This document shows, in pieces, positions 1-12,678 of a stretch of DNA of 64,000 nucleotides. The notes beneath the pieces are model-generated. The model saw nothing but the letters and a program-made list of their open reading frames with translations. It did no database searches and was not told where the DNA came from. Each line of letters opens with the position of its first letter. The stretch's first letter is position 1. The stretch comes from Botryosphaeria dothidea (lineage: Eukaryota; Ascomycota; Dothideomycetes; Botryosphaeriales; Botryosphaeriaceae): contig WWBZ02000001.1 in the NCBI GenBank assembly GCA_011503125.2, positions 372,001 to 436,000 on the forward strand, read 5' to 3'. The translations under genes were made by a program, and so were the position numbers.

Positions 1-3000
1 CCCATCTCGCTTACTGTTTTGCTTTTGCTTACACGCATCATCGGCACATGTACGAGCGGAGGTGGCGTACTGCACACGAGGCAATTGCAGATAAAGTCCT
101 CAGCTTCCTTGGGGGCGCCTTTTGTTTTTTCTTTCCGATTTCCGGGTCAGCTGAAAGTGGAGGAGCACAGTCAGCTAGTTGGCCACGAGGTTTTGGACAG
201 AAAAGAACGCCATGCATTGTGCATTACAGGAGAATGCGGCGGAGAGGGCTGGCCTTCGATTGCTTCCGAAGAGGCTTCTTTCAATTGCTTTTTTGGTCCA
301 TTCTTCGTTTTTCTTTTCTTTGTTTATCTGGAACGGAAGCGTTCTCTCGGATGCGAAGGCGATCATCGTTAACTTTTGGGGGACCTTAACCTTTTGCTTT
401 TCGGGGGGTTGTTTATGGTTGAGTTCGCCGCTGCAGCAGGTTGACGAAGCATCGATGGTGCTATCAGACCAGCCAGAGTCGAAGCACGCTAATCGGTACG
501 TCCCTTCTCTGATCGATTCCGATGGCGGGGAAGGGGTCAGGGACAGCGAGGGCCAGGGCAATGACTATCGAAGGAAATTGAGTTTGTGCTTATGACGTGG
601 CTCTGCTGCGTTCGGCATCCCCAGGTCGTTATCGGTACATGGGGAGGTACCGGGGTATACCGGCATGTGCTTGTTTGGAAGGGCACCTGTGCGCTGTTCT
701 TCCAAGGCAAGTCGGCCTTGCTTTGGCCGTTGCTTAGTGTGTTGTCCGCGATCCTTTCATTTCGCGAGCGCAGGCCAACGTTCATTCGTTGCCCTTTCTA
801 TGTAACTATCGCCCTGGGTTTCTGCGTTCTAGAACACGTGCGATTCGACTCAAGTTTGGGTCCGGAAATTGGAGAGGTCATCAGCTGAATGGAGGGAGCG
901 CACGCGCGCCGGCTGATGGTCGGGCATTGAGCAACATGGATTGCACCCTTGCCTGTCAGCATTCGCGCACGTTCCTTGGTTGTTGGTCAGGTTGGGTGGG
1001 CGTGGAGTTTGTTGCTGTTGTTGCCTCCTGTTGGTTGAACGCGATGCGCCACAGTGAAGCCACTCTGTATTCTTACGCCTGCCCACCCTCCGTCGCCCGG
1101 ATTTGGAAGCAGTCGGGGTCTCGGTAAGTCAGCTTCGCGTTCGCGTCGCTATCTAGGCATGGGACTTGTATCTGGTTAGACGCATGGTTAAGTGCGTACA
1201 CTTTGCGAGTGGTGGTCATTCACATCACCGACGAACATGCAACAGAACGCGACGCAGCAATAGCTAGAGAGCGGGAAAGATGTGCGGCAACGGGTGGTTC
1301 ACACATGTCCTGCTTTGCGAGGATGAAATTACCCCGGTTTTGCTGTGGGATCTTCCCGTTACCCGTTGTTGCCGTCTCTTAGTGGTGATTCCAGTTGGGA
1401 ACCCCTGTTTGCTCCAGGTCCGTTTCAAAGGGTTTCCAAATCGCGTAATTGCTGGCGAGGAAAGAGGCAGACTGCGTGACGGATTGCAGCGGCTAGGGTC
1501 TGGATTCTGCACTGCCACGATTGCTTGGAGATTGATGACTGGCCTTGCGGCTTGTTACGTGAGGAGTGTTGGCGGCAACATGCAGCAATGTCAAGGTTGA
1601 CTGTACCTTGTTAACCACGAGGCAGCCACAAGGCAGTGGTTAAAGCAGATAACCAGCCTTAAGTTGGAGCCTACAACATTTCATCCAGCACAGCTCTGAA
1701 GAGGTGGCCGGTAAAACAAGGCAGACGCGCGTAACATAGACATCTTTGATCATTAGCTGCACCCAAGTTTTGGAAGATGGGTCAGTTCGCCCAGGTGTAA
1801 CAGTAACACCCTCAGCCTGTTCTCTTCTCACGATCCTCAATCCCATCACACTACCGGCCTACCTCGCTCATGATCTTAGCAAAATATCGGCGGCCATTCC
1901 GCCCCCGAGATCAAAAGACTATATGCACGTAAGTACATACGCACGCAGATAGGCACAAGGAAGATACCAAGGTAAGAGAGGGTCAGGGGCTTGCGCGCGC
2001 ATACTGCCGTACACCCTCCATCTGAAAACGCGCATCCACTAGCTAATTCCAGTCCCCTGGCTAGAACCTGCATCTCGCTCCGCATCGTGCGTCCGCGCTT
2101 CAGATGAGAAGTGGGTGTGCGTGTGATACACTGAGCCATATGCGGTGCGACCACCTTTTGCGCATCTTTAAACTCACGCCGCGCATCTACGCATGCAAGC
2201 GTGATGGACATACATACCAGGCCTGCTGTCAATATCCCGGAATATGGAGAGGCCTTTCCAGGGCATCGTGAAGTAAACTCTAAGAGGCAGCCTGGTTCTG
2301 CGCTGGGTGTGGGATGACTGGAAATCGTATTGTTCTTGCAGGAGCCAGTCGAAATACTTGTATACTCCACCAGATCAAGCATTTTCATATACGTCTGTTG
2401 CTTGGTCCAGACTTTGACTTCATGCAGTGCAATCCATAGGACAGCCGCGCAGACGACAAACTCTCACCGATGCCGGTCGTACTACCAACAGCAATGGTGG
2501 CAAGCGCAACATTGCCGTTGGATCCAGATGTAACAATTGGATAGAAATTGTTGAGGAGTACAAGAGGATATAGGGAGATTCAGAGTTTGGCCCGCTTTTG
2601 CGACCTATCGAGTGCTCCTGGCACTGGAAATCTCATTCTCGTCTCGATCTTCTCTATATGCAGTGTGCCGCGGTGGAAGGTGCAGAAGAGGTCATCTGCG
2701 CAGAGCATGCAGGTATCCGCGGGGTCAGCCATGAAAACCGGGTTTGCTCGGAAACGATGATGAGATACAGATGAGCAACATGGTGTATGTTGGAGTACGT
2801 TGATTAGTGCGCATGGATGCTCCGGACTTTCTTCGCGAGCCTTGGAGCGGGAACAATGTTCGCAGAAGACCAATGTCTAAGACAATGAGCAAAACTTGGC
2901 TTTCTTAGCATACAAGCACGGGGCATTGAGACCTCTTCAACGACATGCAGGTGCCCGGGGAACAGGTGCGGGGACGCGGTGTTTGAACGCTTGAGAGACA

Positions 3001-6000
3001 TGCGCGCATTAGAGCCAGGAGGTCCTCTTGTTGCAGCCATGTCGAGCATCAATGAATACTCATACGCAGCTCATAGCCATTGTCTTCCCACCATCAAGAA
3101 AGGGCACTGCGCTACGGCCTCGCATTAGGCGATTGCGCAGGACGTACAAGACCCGGCAACCGGGTCAGCGGGATGACGGATGACTGGAGATGGCTTTTGC
3201 CGCTGCAGGAGGCTGTGGGGGATTACGTCGGCCTGGAAGTGAATGTGTGCAGATGACCAGTAGATAGCAGATTGGGTTTGTCGACGGCCCGCGCTCTAAC
3301 GCAGGTGGATAGCCATGCCGTGCAACATGGTCTGTGAGAGGATGGGAGAGGGGCGAAGGAGGTTCAGGGAGACTCATCAACGGCTTGCTGATATGCGCTC
3401 ACTAAGCTGGTGCCGCGCCGGAGGCGGGAGAGAACGCGGAGCACATCTCCGGGTGGCTTCTTAAGTCCGTAAGGGGCTTGGGAAGAGGATGGTAGATAGT
3501 AGAAGAACGGATTACTCACCGTGAAAATTTTTCATGGACTCATCAAAGACTAATACGAGATGGACTTTACAAACAGGCAACAGAGAATAGACGAACAAAG
3601 ACTTGCTAAGGCTCTGGAGCTCGTCGAGATGATGAACGGGATGATCCAGTCAGAGCTCGGATGGGGGAGTGACCTCGGACTGGAGCCTAGAGGCTGTTCC
3701 CTGTGAGGCTGCAGCGGGAGAGCAGCGGGAACGCATCGATAGCGGCAGCACCGCGCCGCCGGCCCCACAAGGCACCAAACTCAGGCCGCCTGTCGCTTAA
3801 GCCTCTTCGCGCCCGCTGCGAATCTTATTATGACGTGCATTGAGCTGTGTCGAGATCACTGCAGTCTCGCTATGCGGTGCCCTACAGCCGAGTCTTCGAC
3901 CATGGTTACTCACCTGCACCATTCAATGCCGCACGGGACAATCGTTGGAAAGGCAATTGGGCCTATCAGTCGAGAGGCTTCGCGGCAGCTGGCCTGCCAA
4001 CCATGGTGTCGGCTCTCGGGAGGCTGGGACGAAAAGCGCTGAAACAAACTGTCTTGAAGGCGTAGTTTTTGCTCCAATTGCACCGCGTCAGACGATCCAG
4101 AACACCAACCCAGGTCGCAGCAACGGCCAACTCTTCTAGGTTCGTCTGTGTTGCACACGAGAACCTGCAGGTTGCTGCGGGAAGACGCGTTAACGCACGA
4201 TGTGGCTGCAGATATCACGAGCCGTGCTGTGTGCTTCCCCACGACTCCGAACGGCGGCGGGCGCCGCGCACCCCAGCCGAACTGCCACCTGAAACCGGCA
4301 CTCTCACAAGGAGTGAAGGGAAAACAAGAGGGTGACTGAGCGGAGGTTCTGAGACACCACCAGCCCGTTTGGACAGAGACGGCAGCAAGGAAAAGACGGC
4401 GTCGAAGCCGACGCAGCCGCGAAAGCTGGAACCTACTCGCCAGATCTGGTCATCTGCACGGGGATGGCGAACATGGCCATTGTGATAGAGCAGCGCAGGC
4501 ATGGAAGCCGCAGCACGCGCAGAAATGAAATGCAGGGTCTCAAGGATCGTCGGCGCTGCAGGGCCGGGGCAGAGATAAAGGGTAGCGCGACTGCCGGAGT
4601 TGGCGTACGGAGCCTATCATCCTCCGCTCCAAGGGATGTGAGGACGGGCCGGGCGTGTCGATCGATTGCGTGCATGGTGGCCGCCCAAGCCGCCCGTCGC
4701 GCAGCAAAGGCAGGGCCGCTGGCAGCGTGACAGCCTTTAGCGGGGTGGGATAGTGTGGAGGAGGGCGGCGAGGATGCAGGGATTGCGGGCTGATGAGCGG
4801 TGTGGGGGGGTCGGCGGGTAGATGACCTCCTGCGCGCGATAAGTAGACGACGGCTGCGCGTAGCGCTGATGGCCGTGATCATGCGCCCGCCTAGGTCTGG
4901 GGCTGGATCGAAGCGCGCGATTGTTGGTCGGAGTAGGCCGGGCGCGGTGTTGCTGGCTGGCGACGCGGAGGATTGGAGTGCTGACCTCAGGCTGATGGCT
5001 GAGGGGCCCCTGTGCTGCTCTCCACACGCCGAAGAGGGAAGGGCCCTCGCGCCAGCCCGCATCGGGCGGCGGCAGCCGTATCGATAGAGGCAGATAGCGA
5101 TAAGGATGGCATTGTCGACACCACCCCGCCCTCGCGGCGGCGCGAGGGTGTGTTGAGGCTGTCAGGTGCGGGCACTTGTCTCAGGCGCTTTCACATGCCG
5201 AGCAGCGAGAGTGTCCACGAGGAGCACCCCCCGGAGCCCCAGATACGGAGCGGTCTGGCTAGCGGCCGTCAGATGGCAGCCTTCGCGCTGCCTATGATGC
5301 AATTGACCAAGCAGCCTCGCGCGCACGCTGCGGCCAGGGACGAGCGCCGCGTGGCTGGTGGCGGGCAGCGGCGGGGATGCAGCAGCGCGAGGTGTCACCA
5401 GATCAGCCATTGGGAGCCATTGCGCGCTTGCGCCCGAGGGGCGAGGGCATTGGAGGGCAGTGGAGATAGCGGCGCCGGCGACGGACGAGCACGACGGAGG
5501 TGACGGGGTTATGAGGCCACCGCCGGTCGCTCGTCGGGCGCACGCTTCAGGAGAGCGAGGAAGGCATTGCGCGGTGTGGACTCGTCAATGGCTGCCCTGC
5601 GGCGCGATATCCGAAGCAAAGCGGGCTGCTGCGTTGCGCTGGGCTGGGCCGCAGGCATGGCAGCGGTAGGCATTGACTGCGGACGGCGCCGTGGGCTGCT
5701 GGCGGCATGCCTGCTTGCTTGCTTTGTCCTGCGACACGTGTACCGCGACCTAACAATGGCCGTCTCGTCGAGATTCGCTGCGTCACCCAGGCCAACAATG
5801 GCCCGGCGCACCCCACCGGCGCGCGCAAATGCAAGCGGCGGCACTGCGCGCCGCTGCTGGCATGGCAGCAGCAGAGTGGAGGCGCGATATGCGTAGCACT
5901 TTCCCGGCGGCGGCCTTGCCTCTAGGCCGCGATAGGCGTAGCGCCGAACCCTTGGCTTGACTCATTCGCGCGCCCGCCGCGAACCTCCCATCACCGGATC

Positions 6001-6904
6001 CTGCTCCAAACGCCGCCCGCCAGAAGAGCACGCCAGGTATCCAGACCTGCCCTGCTGCGACCTGCGTGCGCGGCGCAGAAGCCGCCAGCAGCATGTCCCA
6101 GAATGCCCGTCCTATCAGCGCCCGCCCCAGCGCCAAACGCACTGCCACACCTCCGGCCCTTCTGTCCTGTTCGCTCGCCTTCCTGTTCCATGCTGACGAA
6201 TGGCACACCCGCTCACCTCAGGCCGCTGAGAAGCGCGCGAGTGTGCCTGATGATACTCCGAGCTAACCAGCCCTGCCAGCAACTGACACCTGCGATCTGC
6301 CGCCTTGTCGCATCCCGCCCTTGCGGCGCCCGCCCGCTCTGCTCTTTGTCCCATTGTGCGAGCCCGCCGTGCCCGCCATCCGCCTGATTAGAAACCAGTC
6401 ATCTGCCCGTCTCCAGTCACTCACCCTGCTTCTGCTCCCAGACGCCCTTTAGTCTTGGTTCATAAAGCACGCCTTTGTCCGCGCCCCACGGCGCTCTCAA
6501 AGGCCCCCATCACACCCCCCCCCCCCCCCCCCCCGAACCACGGTTCTCGCCCGCAGACCCGTATCGCTACTCATTCGCCAGCCCACCCACTGCGCGCCCA
6601 TTGCCCCCAAGGCAATAAAGTCCACTTCTGCCTGCTTGCCAATCTGACCGGCCCAGCGCCCCCCGGTGCACTGCCATTGGCTGCTCCGCGCTTGCAACGT
6701 CTTACGCTCAGACTCGCATCTATTCATAAAGCAGCCTATTGTCCGCCTCGCCACCTCAGCCCGACCGCAGCAGACAACGCAACACTCTCTCGACACCTCA
6801 GCGCAACCCTTCCAGCACATTCTCCTGCAGCCTAGGCTGCCAGTAAAACCGGCGACACCGCCCACTTTTCGTCTCGCCCTCCAATTTCTCTCCCAGCCGC
6901 GACA
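1..6904. other. Gene-poor GC-rich spacer
   Basis: I find no reading frame here with a recognisable domain, convincing splice sites or typical fungal protein composition. Many overlapping open frames occur on both strands between about 4200 and 6500, but this stretch is very GC-rich, so long open frames arise by chance and mirror each other across strands. Minus-strand frames at 1876-2388 and 2580-3052 are the least unlikely coding candidates. One holds a Cys-rich run, but I cannot assign either. The right end (about 6400-6904) is probably promoter and 5' leader of the SWIRM gene. It holds a 20-nt C tract and an imperfectly repeated block around TTCATAAAGCA (near 6460 and 6722). Confidence 0.5.
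6515..6534. repeat. Poly-C tract (20 nt)
   Basis: An uninterrupted run of 20 C lies about 370 nt upstream of the SWIRM gene start. Homopolymers of this length are rare in unique fungal DNA. They are prone to length change and to sequencing error, so the true length may differ. Confidence 0.9.
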
Positions 6905-8062
6905 ATGGCTGCGCAACACACGACCGCAACGCCCTCCAAGCCCGACTCACGCTTCTCTGTCTCTTCGCTGCTCTCGCCCCCGGAGATGAAGCGTTCCGAG
7001 AGCTTTTCCAAGTCGCCCGCCGACCGCGCAATGGATGCGACGCCCGCTCCGGCGCTCGACTGCACCATCAATCGCCTCACCGTCAACTCTCTAGGCAGCA
7101 ACATCCGGAGTTCCGCAAAGGGGCTGCCTCCCTCCCCGCCTGTTTCGCCCTTCGACAATCTCCACAAGGAGGACTCGCAGTGCTCGGTGGAGGAGGATAC
7201 GAGCAGGGACCCGCCGCTGTTCCCAGCGTGGAGCGGTGACAAGATCGGCGCAACAACCGCGCCCCTGTTCCCCAGCACCGGAACCACTCCTGAGCACGAT
7301 GCTCTCATCTCACAGCACATCGCCAAGCACAGGCTCTCCAATGCCTACGACCGACCGACCCGCGAGGAGTACCAATTGGCCATCGCCTGCAAGTCAATTG
7401 CCTTCAGCCAGTGGCAGAAGAACCCCCGAGAGTACATGCGCAACGAACGCGCGACCTGGAGCATGTACGGCCCCAAGAAGTCGACCCAGCGTTCCCAATT
7501 GAGGGCGCTGGCCCCCGCTCCTGCCGGCGTGCGCAAGACCAAGCCTGCCGCCCCCAGACTGCCTCGCGCACCTCGGGTTACGAAGCGGACCCCCAAGGCT
7601 GCTTTGCTTGAGTCATTCGACGCAAAGCCGCCGACTCCCAAGGCTCCCAGGGTCCCGGCGTCGCGAGATGACATCGACTTCCACAAGATTCCGAACTATG
7701 CGCCACCCCTGGAGACACTTCCCGAAGACGGCAGGAAAGCTTTGAAGGCAGAGTGGAAGGGTCAGCCCCTTGACCTATCCGCCGATCCGGACCGGGGTGA
7801 ACTCCACCCCTCAGAGCTTAATGTCGCTTCTACGCTACGACTCACGTGCGCAACTTACCTTTACAACAAGCGACGCATCTTCCAGGCCCGTGTCAGAGCT
7901 CTTATTAGGGGTGAAGACTTCAACAAGACCAAGGCCCAGCAGGCCTGCAAGATTGACGTCAACAAGGCCAGCAAGCTTTGGGCTGCGTACGAGAAGATTG
8001 GCTGGTTCAAGCCCGTCTACTTCCAGCAGTACGTCCAGAACTTTAACGACTGGGAGAATTAG
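6905..8062 (+). CDS. SWIRM-domain chromatin-associated protein
   Basis: Single-exon gene of 385 residues. The first three quarters are basic and rich in Pro, Ser and Ala. The last 90 or so residues (about 290-380) form a SWIRM domain, with the pattern LHPSELNVASTLRLTCATYL, then a helix rich in Arg and Lys, then KIDVNKASKLWAAYEKIGWF. SWIRM is a helical domain of chromatin complexes that binds DNA or histone tails. The architecture (disordered N-terminus, lone C-terminal SWIRM, no amine oxidase, Myb or SANT domain) matches the fungal Fun19/Laf1-Laf2 group, known in fission yeast as partners of the Clr6 histone deacetylase complex. A nuclear role is inferred from that family. The ATG is followed by good coding sequence and lies downstream of a pyrimidine-rich leader. 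Domain call strong, precise orthology moderate. Confidence 0.85.
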   Translation: MAAQHTTATPSKPDSRFSVSSLLSPPEMKRSESFSKSPADRAMDATPAPALDCTINRLTVNSLGSNIRSSAKGLPPSPPVSPFDNLHKEDSQCSVEEDTSRDPPLFPAWSGDKIGATTAPLFPSTGTTPEHDALISQHIAKHRLSNAYDRPTREEYQLAIACKSIAFSQWQKNPREYMRNERATWSMYGPKKSTQRSQLRALAPAPAGVRKTKPAAPRLPRAPRVTKRTPKAALLESFDAKPPTPKAPRVPASRDDIDFHKIPNYAPPLETLPEDGRKALKAEWKGQPLDLSADPDRGELHPSELNVASTLRLTCATYLYNKRRIFQARVRALIRGEDFNKTKAQQACKIDVNKASKLWAAYEKIGWFKPVYFQQYVQNFNDWEN

Positions 8063-8977
8063 GAGAGGCGCGCTGTGTTTGATGCTTGCGTCGATTCGCG
8101 GGTCGATCGATGATCATGTGAAACACCTGGTCATTCAGCCTCATCGCCTTCATCTCACGTCGCGGAGCCGGGTCCGCTTCGCGACCTTCCGCTTTGTCGG
8201 CTTATGTCCCCATTTTCACGAGACTGTTTCGGCGTTTCCTCTCTCTTGTCACTTTCCCACCATCTCATCCCGTACACATCTTGCATCGTCGTTTCCCAGA
8301 ACGACCCTCCTGGTCACATGAGCATCAACCGGTGGCAATTGGCGTTACTTTCGGTTCTGCAGAACATGGCTCCATCACGCTTCGATGCGAAGCCGGAGCG
8401 ATCCCCACATTACACATCTGGGTCACGAACACAGCATCTCACGACATTGGCGTTTCTTGGTTTTGGAGTTGGTGGTTCTTGGGTGTTGCTCTACCTGTTT
8501 TCGCCATTCGGACAGGCGCGGTGGGATCTGAGGTTTGGCTTTTCTCTCCCTTTGTTCGGTTTTTCGCGTTCTTGGATTTCCGGCGTAGTCCATCATCATC
8601 ATCGGCACTTACACTCGATACCCCCACCACTCATATGGTAGCAGCACCCAGCATATAGCTCGTCTTGTTTCATTGATTCCGGTCTCAACTAGCGTTCGGG
8701 ATGGGTTAGCGCAGATTGATACAGGGCATCAAAGACAGTACTTGAAGGCCCATTGGCGGCAATAGGAAATCGATCTTAGACTCGACACTTTCGCATCATA
8801 CGCACATAGTGATCTACTGATCTGCAACGCAGACAAAGACGAATGTCCTGCCCGTGAAGTTCCTTCAGATCGGCGCTCTGATGAGCCATGAATATATCTC
8901 GTGAATGCTGGGCATTGAACCCTTCTACATCGATTCTGTGGGCTACAACCGACATAGGCCAAACTGGTAATTGAACC

Positions 8978-10069
8978 ATGTCCGTCACGCAGACAACACG
9001 TACGGGTGCGCAAGGCATCAGATCGCTTTACAACGGAACCTACCATCCTCATCATCATCGTCAACGCCGTGCATCTTCCCCGCCGATTCTAAGATTTCCT
9101 CCTTTCACTTCGCTCGAGCCATTTACAACACTTGAGGCAGCACTTCGCTCCGTATCCGTCTCACCACAATCCGACGGCCCTCCATCTCCTTACTACGACC
9201 GGTCGCCACCACCGCCACCGCATCCGTCCGCAGCAGCGCCATTAAGACCAGCATCCTCAGATCCAGTCATCACCTCGTCCTCGTCCTCACCCTCACCATC
9301 CCACTCCTCGTTGCTCACACAAACAAAAGGCCACTCTCCCACCTCCAGGGAAACGGATACCATCCACAACTTCGCCTCTCCGCCTCCGCGGCTTGCGCCT
9401 TCGCATTCCTACTCATACCCGTCTCCTTCGGCGCCATCCCACGCGTCGCCGTCTCCATCTTCCCAGCTCTCCTCGCCCGCGCTCGCTCCGAGCAAAGATA
9501 AGGGCCGCATGCGTGGCGGCTACACTTGGCCGCTGCGCCCCAGCGGCTCCCGCGGTGATGGAAGCAGCACGGCCGAGCTGCGGCGGCCCTCCAGTGCCGG
9601 CTCGGACCTGTCGTCGGAGAGCGACGAGAGCGGCAGCAGCACGGGGACGGTGGGCAGGGGGCTCGCTGTTGCGGAGCGGGATGGCGATGCTGCGCTCGTG
9701 CCGGCGCTGGCGCCGCTAGGTAGGAGCAGGCTGCCGCCTGGGATCGATGGGGCGAGGGGGTTCAAGGATGCGAGGGATGGTGGAAATGGGGGCGGAGGAG
9801 GAGGAGGATGTGAGGATGGAGCGTTGGTGGAGGCGCAGCAGCACTACAAGCAACGCCAACCGCCTGGAGCGGCGGCGATGATGATGAAGGCGCTGGAGAG
9901 GAGGAGGAGCGAAGGCGGGGATGCGCGTAGGGGGTACAAGGTGCAGTGCGCGGCGTGTGGGAGGTGCAGGCCGGAGAGGAGTCGGTATTGCTGCAGTTGG
10001 CCGCCGTTGCATATGTTTTTGTTTGGGGCGTGTGCAAGTAGAAGGGGTGATGGGAGGGTTGGAGATTGA
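8978..10069 (+). CDS. Hypothetical Ser/Pro-rich protein with Cys-rich C-terminus
   Basis: Open frame of 363 residues that I do not recognise. Residues 1-250 are low-complexity, dominated by Ser, Pro, His and short Ser runs; a Gly run follows at about 270. The C-terminus has closely spaced cysteines (QCAACGRCRPERSRYCC) that could bind a metal or be palmitoylated, followed by a hydrophobic stretch. Ser/Pro-rich disordered proteins with a short conserved tail are common in Dothideomycetes, and the plus strand has a sensible Met start. The opposite strand is also open over much of 9716-10193 because of base composition, so coding status is not certain. No intron is needed to keep the frame, but an intron near the 3' end would change the tail. 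Confidence 0.45.
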   Translation: MSVTQTTRTGAQGIRSLYNGTYHPHHHRQRRASSPPILRFPPFTSLEPFTTLEAALRSVSVSPQSDGPPSPYYDRSPPPPPHPSAAAPLRPASSDPVITSSSSSPSPSHSSLLTQTKGHSPTSRETDTIHNFASPPPRLAPSHSYSYPSPSAPSHASPSPSSQLSSPALAPSKDKGRMRGGYTWPLRPSGSRGDGSSTAELRRPSSAGSDLSSESDESGSSTGTVGRGLAVAERDGDAALVPALAPLGRSRLPPGIDGARGFKDARDGGNGGGGGGGCEDGALVEAQQHYKQRQPPGAAAMMMKALERRRSEGGDARRGYKVQCAACGRCRPERSRYCCSWPPLHMFLFGACASRRGDGRVGD

Positions 10070-10404
10070 GGGGAGTACGAGGAAGACATTTGGAAAATTG
10101 GACCTGGTATACAATTGAGCGAGGTGGATTGGCAACAGCACATAAGGAAAGCGTGGATTGCGTCGTACGAGAGCGAATGTTTTTAGGAAACAAGGAAACG
10201 ACAGTTACGCGTAAGTGAAATGGTGGGATAGTAGATATTCAATATGTGCCAGCTTCTTTGAAGATTGAACACCAATGTGCTGCTGAGATATACGCGTTTG
10301 ACTTCTTCCATTCTCTTCTCCGCAAGGAATTGGCCTCCGGGTACTCATCCGGCGGTGTGTTTGGCTTGTTCCATGCCACTTGCTGTTAAGAGACAAATAC
10401 AAAC

Positions 10405-10417
10405 GGGGGGGGGGGGG
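10405..10417. repeat. Poly-G tract (13 nt)
   Basis: A run of 13 G sits in the spacer between the Ser/Pro-rich gene and the CDC50-like gene. It is a simple homopolymer with no other visible role. Confidence 0.85.
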
Positions 10418-11105
10418 AGTCTACCTCAACTCTGGTGAGGAAGTCAATCTGTCATTGGAGATATCGTCCACATCTAGGAGTAAACTTGGAAGGAGCTTCG
10501 AAGCGGATGTCATCTAAATCGGCAATGACCGAGGTGAGCATTGAGCACGCGGTATCTGCAATGCAGTCATGACGGGATGAGAATCGATGTGCTTTCCATC
10601 GAACGGTTTTCTCGTCCATTTTCAGGAAAAATCGGCCTTTCTCGACAGAATCGCATCCACAATGCGATTTTTGCGACGAGCAACCGCCAAATTGCATCCC
10701 CTGCCGAGAGCGCTGGGATGGCGACAATTCCTTGGCGCAAATGGGGTGAATCCAATTGTAGAGAGTCAGGCAACTCATGTTGATAGATCGATTCAGTAGT
10801 AACAGTGCTCATGTGAGTGTTTTGCGCGACAATGCAGCGGGTGGACGGCGACGGATGCGATGATGCGACGATGGTCAGCGGCGAAAAGGCGGAGTTGTCG
10901 GAGGAGCATTGGGGCTGAGGCGTCAGAGACGTTAGGCGGACTGCCGGTTTGCCCAGTCAGGGCCCGCCAAGAACTCCTAGAACAGCGACCTGCCATCATC
11001 GCCGCGCGCCTCCATCAGCCAATTCACCAAACACCATCCCATCCACAATACCACCCGTCGCGCTCATCGGATGCTCCTGGCCGGACAGGAGACTCCGCGC
11101 GCACC

Positions 11106-12678
11106 ATGTCGCAAACCGAAATGCAGCACACCGACTCCATGAGTAGCAACGACAACGGCGCCGAGGACTCCAAGAAGACAAAGAGCAGGAGACCCGCCAG
11201 TACGATAACCGCGCGATCCCATGCCGCCTCACGCCATGACTGACCAAGCCTCCGCCCTGCAGATACCGCCTTTCGCCAGCAGCGTCTCAAGGCCTGGCAG
11301 TACGTGCCTCCCGATCGCTGCCGCAACCAACCGCCGAACCTCCGCTGACTGCCGCTCCCAGACCTATCCTCACCCCCAAGACCGTCCTTCCGCTCTTCTT
11401 CGCCGTCGGAGTTATATTCGCCCCGATCGGCGGTCTGTTGATATGGGCGAGCGCACAGGTCTGTCCTCTTGGGACCATCCGCGCGGCTGCAGCCTGGCGT
11501 GCAGGTGCTGACGACCCTTGCAGGTTGAGGAGATATCCATCGACTATACCGATTGCTTGAACAAGTCGCCGAGTGACTCGTCAAACAACACCTACCCGCC
11601 TTCCTCCGACACTTTCAGCGAAGTGCCCTCAGACCGCGTCTCAAGCCATTTCAAGGTCAACAACCCGAGCGCCAATGCTCCTACTTGGGCTCACAGCTTC
11701 TTGGAGAGGCCCTACGATCCTGACAACCCCTACAACGAGACCGTCTGCTCCATCCAATTCGAAATTGAGAACGAAATCGGCCCGTCCGTCCTCATGTACT
11801 ACCGCCTCACCAACTTCTACCAGAACCACCGTCGATATGTTAAGTCCGAGGATCCTTCGCAGATGCAGGGCAATTTCCGCAGCAACTCTTCCATCGACGG
11901 CAGCGACTGCGATCCGCTGAAGCTGGATTCTGCTACCGGAAAGGCGTATTATCCTTGCGGTTTGATTGCGAACTCGAAATTCAATGATACCTTCGACACG
12001 CCGAAGCGTTTGAACCCCGCCAGTGGAGAGAGTGATTATTACAACATGACAACAAAGGGAATTGCGTGGGACAGTGATAAGGAGCTCTTCAAGAAGACGG
12101 CCTACACCCGTGACCAAGTCGTGCCGCCTCCCAACTGGCGCGTCCGGTACCCGCTTGGCTATACCGAGGACAACGATATCCCCGATCTCTCCCAGGACGA
12201 AGGCTTCATGGTTTGGATGAGGACTGCCGGACTGCCGACGTTTAGCAAGCTGGCGATGAGGAATGATAACGAGACCATGACTGTGGCCAGATACCAGATC
12301 GACATCCATGACAGTAAGTTCGCCGCAGATGTCACATCAGAAAACTGCACTAACACTCCTGCAGATTTCAATGTCACCGCTTACGGTGGTACCAAGTCCA
12401 TTCTCATCTCGACCCGCACCGTTATGGGTGGCAAGAACCCCTTCCTCGGAATCGCTTACGTGGTGGTCGGTGGCATCTGCATCGTTCTGGGAGCCCTCTT
12501 CACCGCGACCCACTTGATTAAGCCAAGGTAGGATTTCAAGCTACCTACAAAGGGTTGCGTAAGCTCGCTGACACACATTTGCAGGAAACTCGGCGACCAC
12601 ACTTACCTCACCTGGAATAACGACCAGCCCAGCACGGCAACTGCGACCGGCAGAAGCTTGAGACCCGGCGAAGCTTGA
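11106..12678 (+). CDS. CDC50/LEM3 family P4-ATPase (lipid flippase) beta subunit
   Basis: Six exons: 11106-11199, 11263-11299, 11362-11458, 11524-12313, 12365-12527, 12585-12678. They join without frame break into 424 residues. CDC50/Lem3 proteins bind P4-ATPases, carry them out of the ER and allow them to flip phospholipids from the outer to the inner leaflet. Visible family marks are NTAFRQQRLKAWQ just before the first membrane segment (about residues 50-73), PSVLMYYRLTNFYQNHRRYV, PCGLIANSKFND, GIAWDSD, and a second membrane segment (about 366-393) before a short cytosolic tail. The large loop between the segments has N-glycosylation sites and spaced cysteines, as in the family. The length is typical. 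Intron 4 is 51 nt, a multiple of three without a stop, so its retention would add 17 residues. Exon borders come from splice consensus and frame, not from transcript data. Confidence 0.93.

Noticed and set aside
4200..6500. Many overlapping open frames of 60-210 codons on both strands
   Set aside because: High GC content removes stops in all frames. The predicted proteins are low-complexity, mirror each other and show no domain or splice pattern.
9716..10193. Minus-strand gene opposite the Ser/Pro-rich orphan
   Set aside because: Repetitive His/Pro/Ser composition that follows from the complementary low-complexity sequence. I kept the plus-strand frame at modest confidence.
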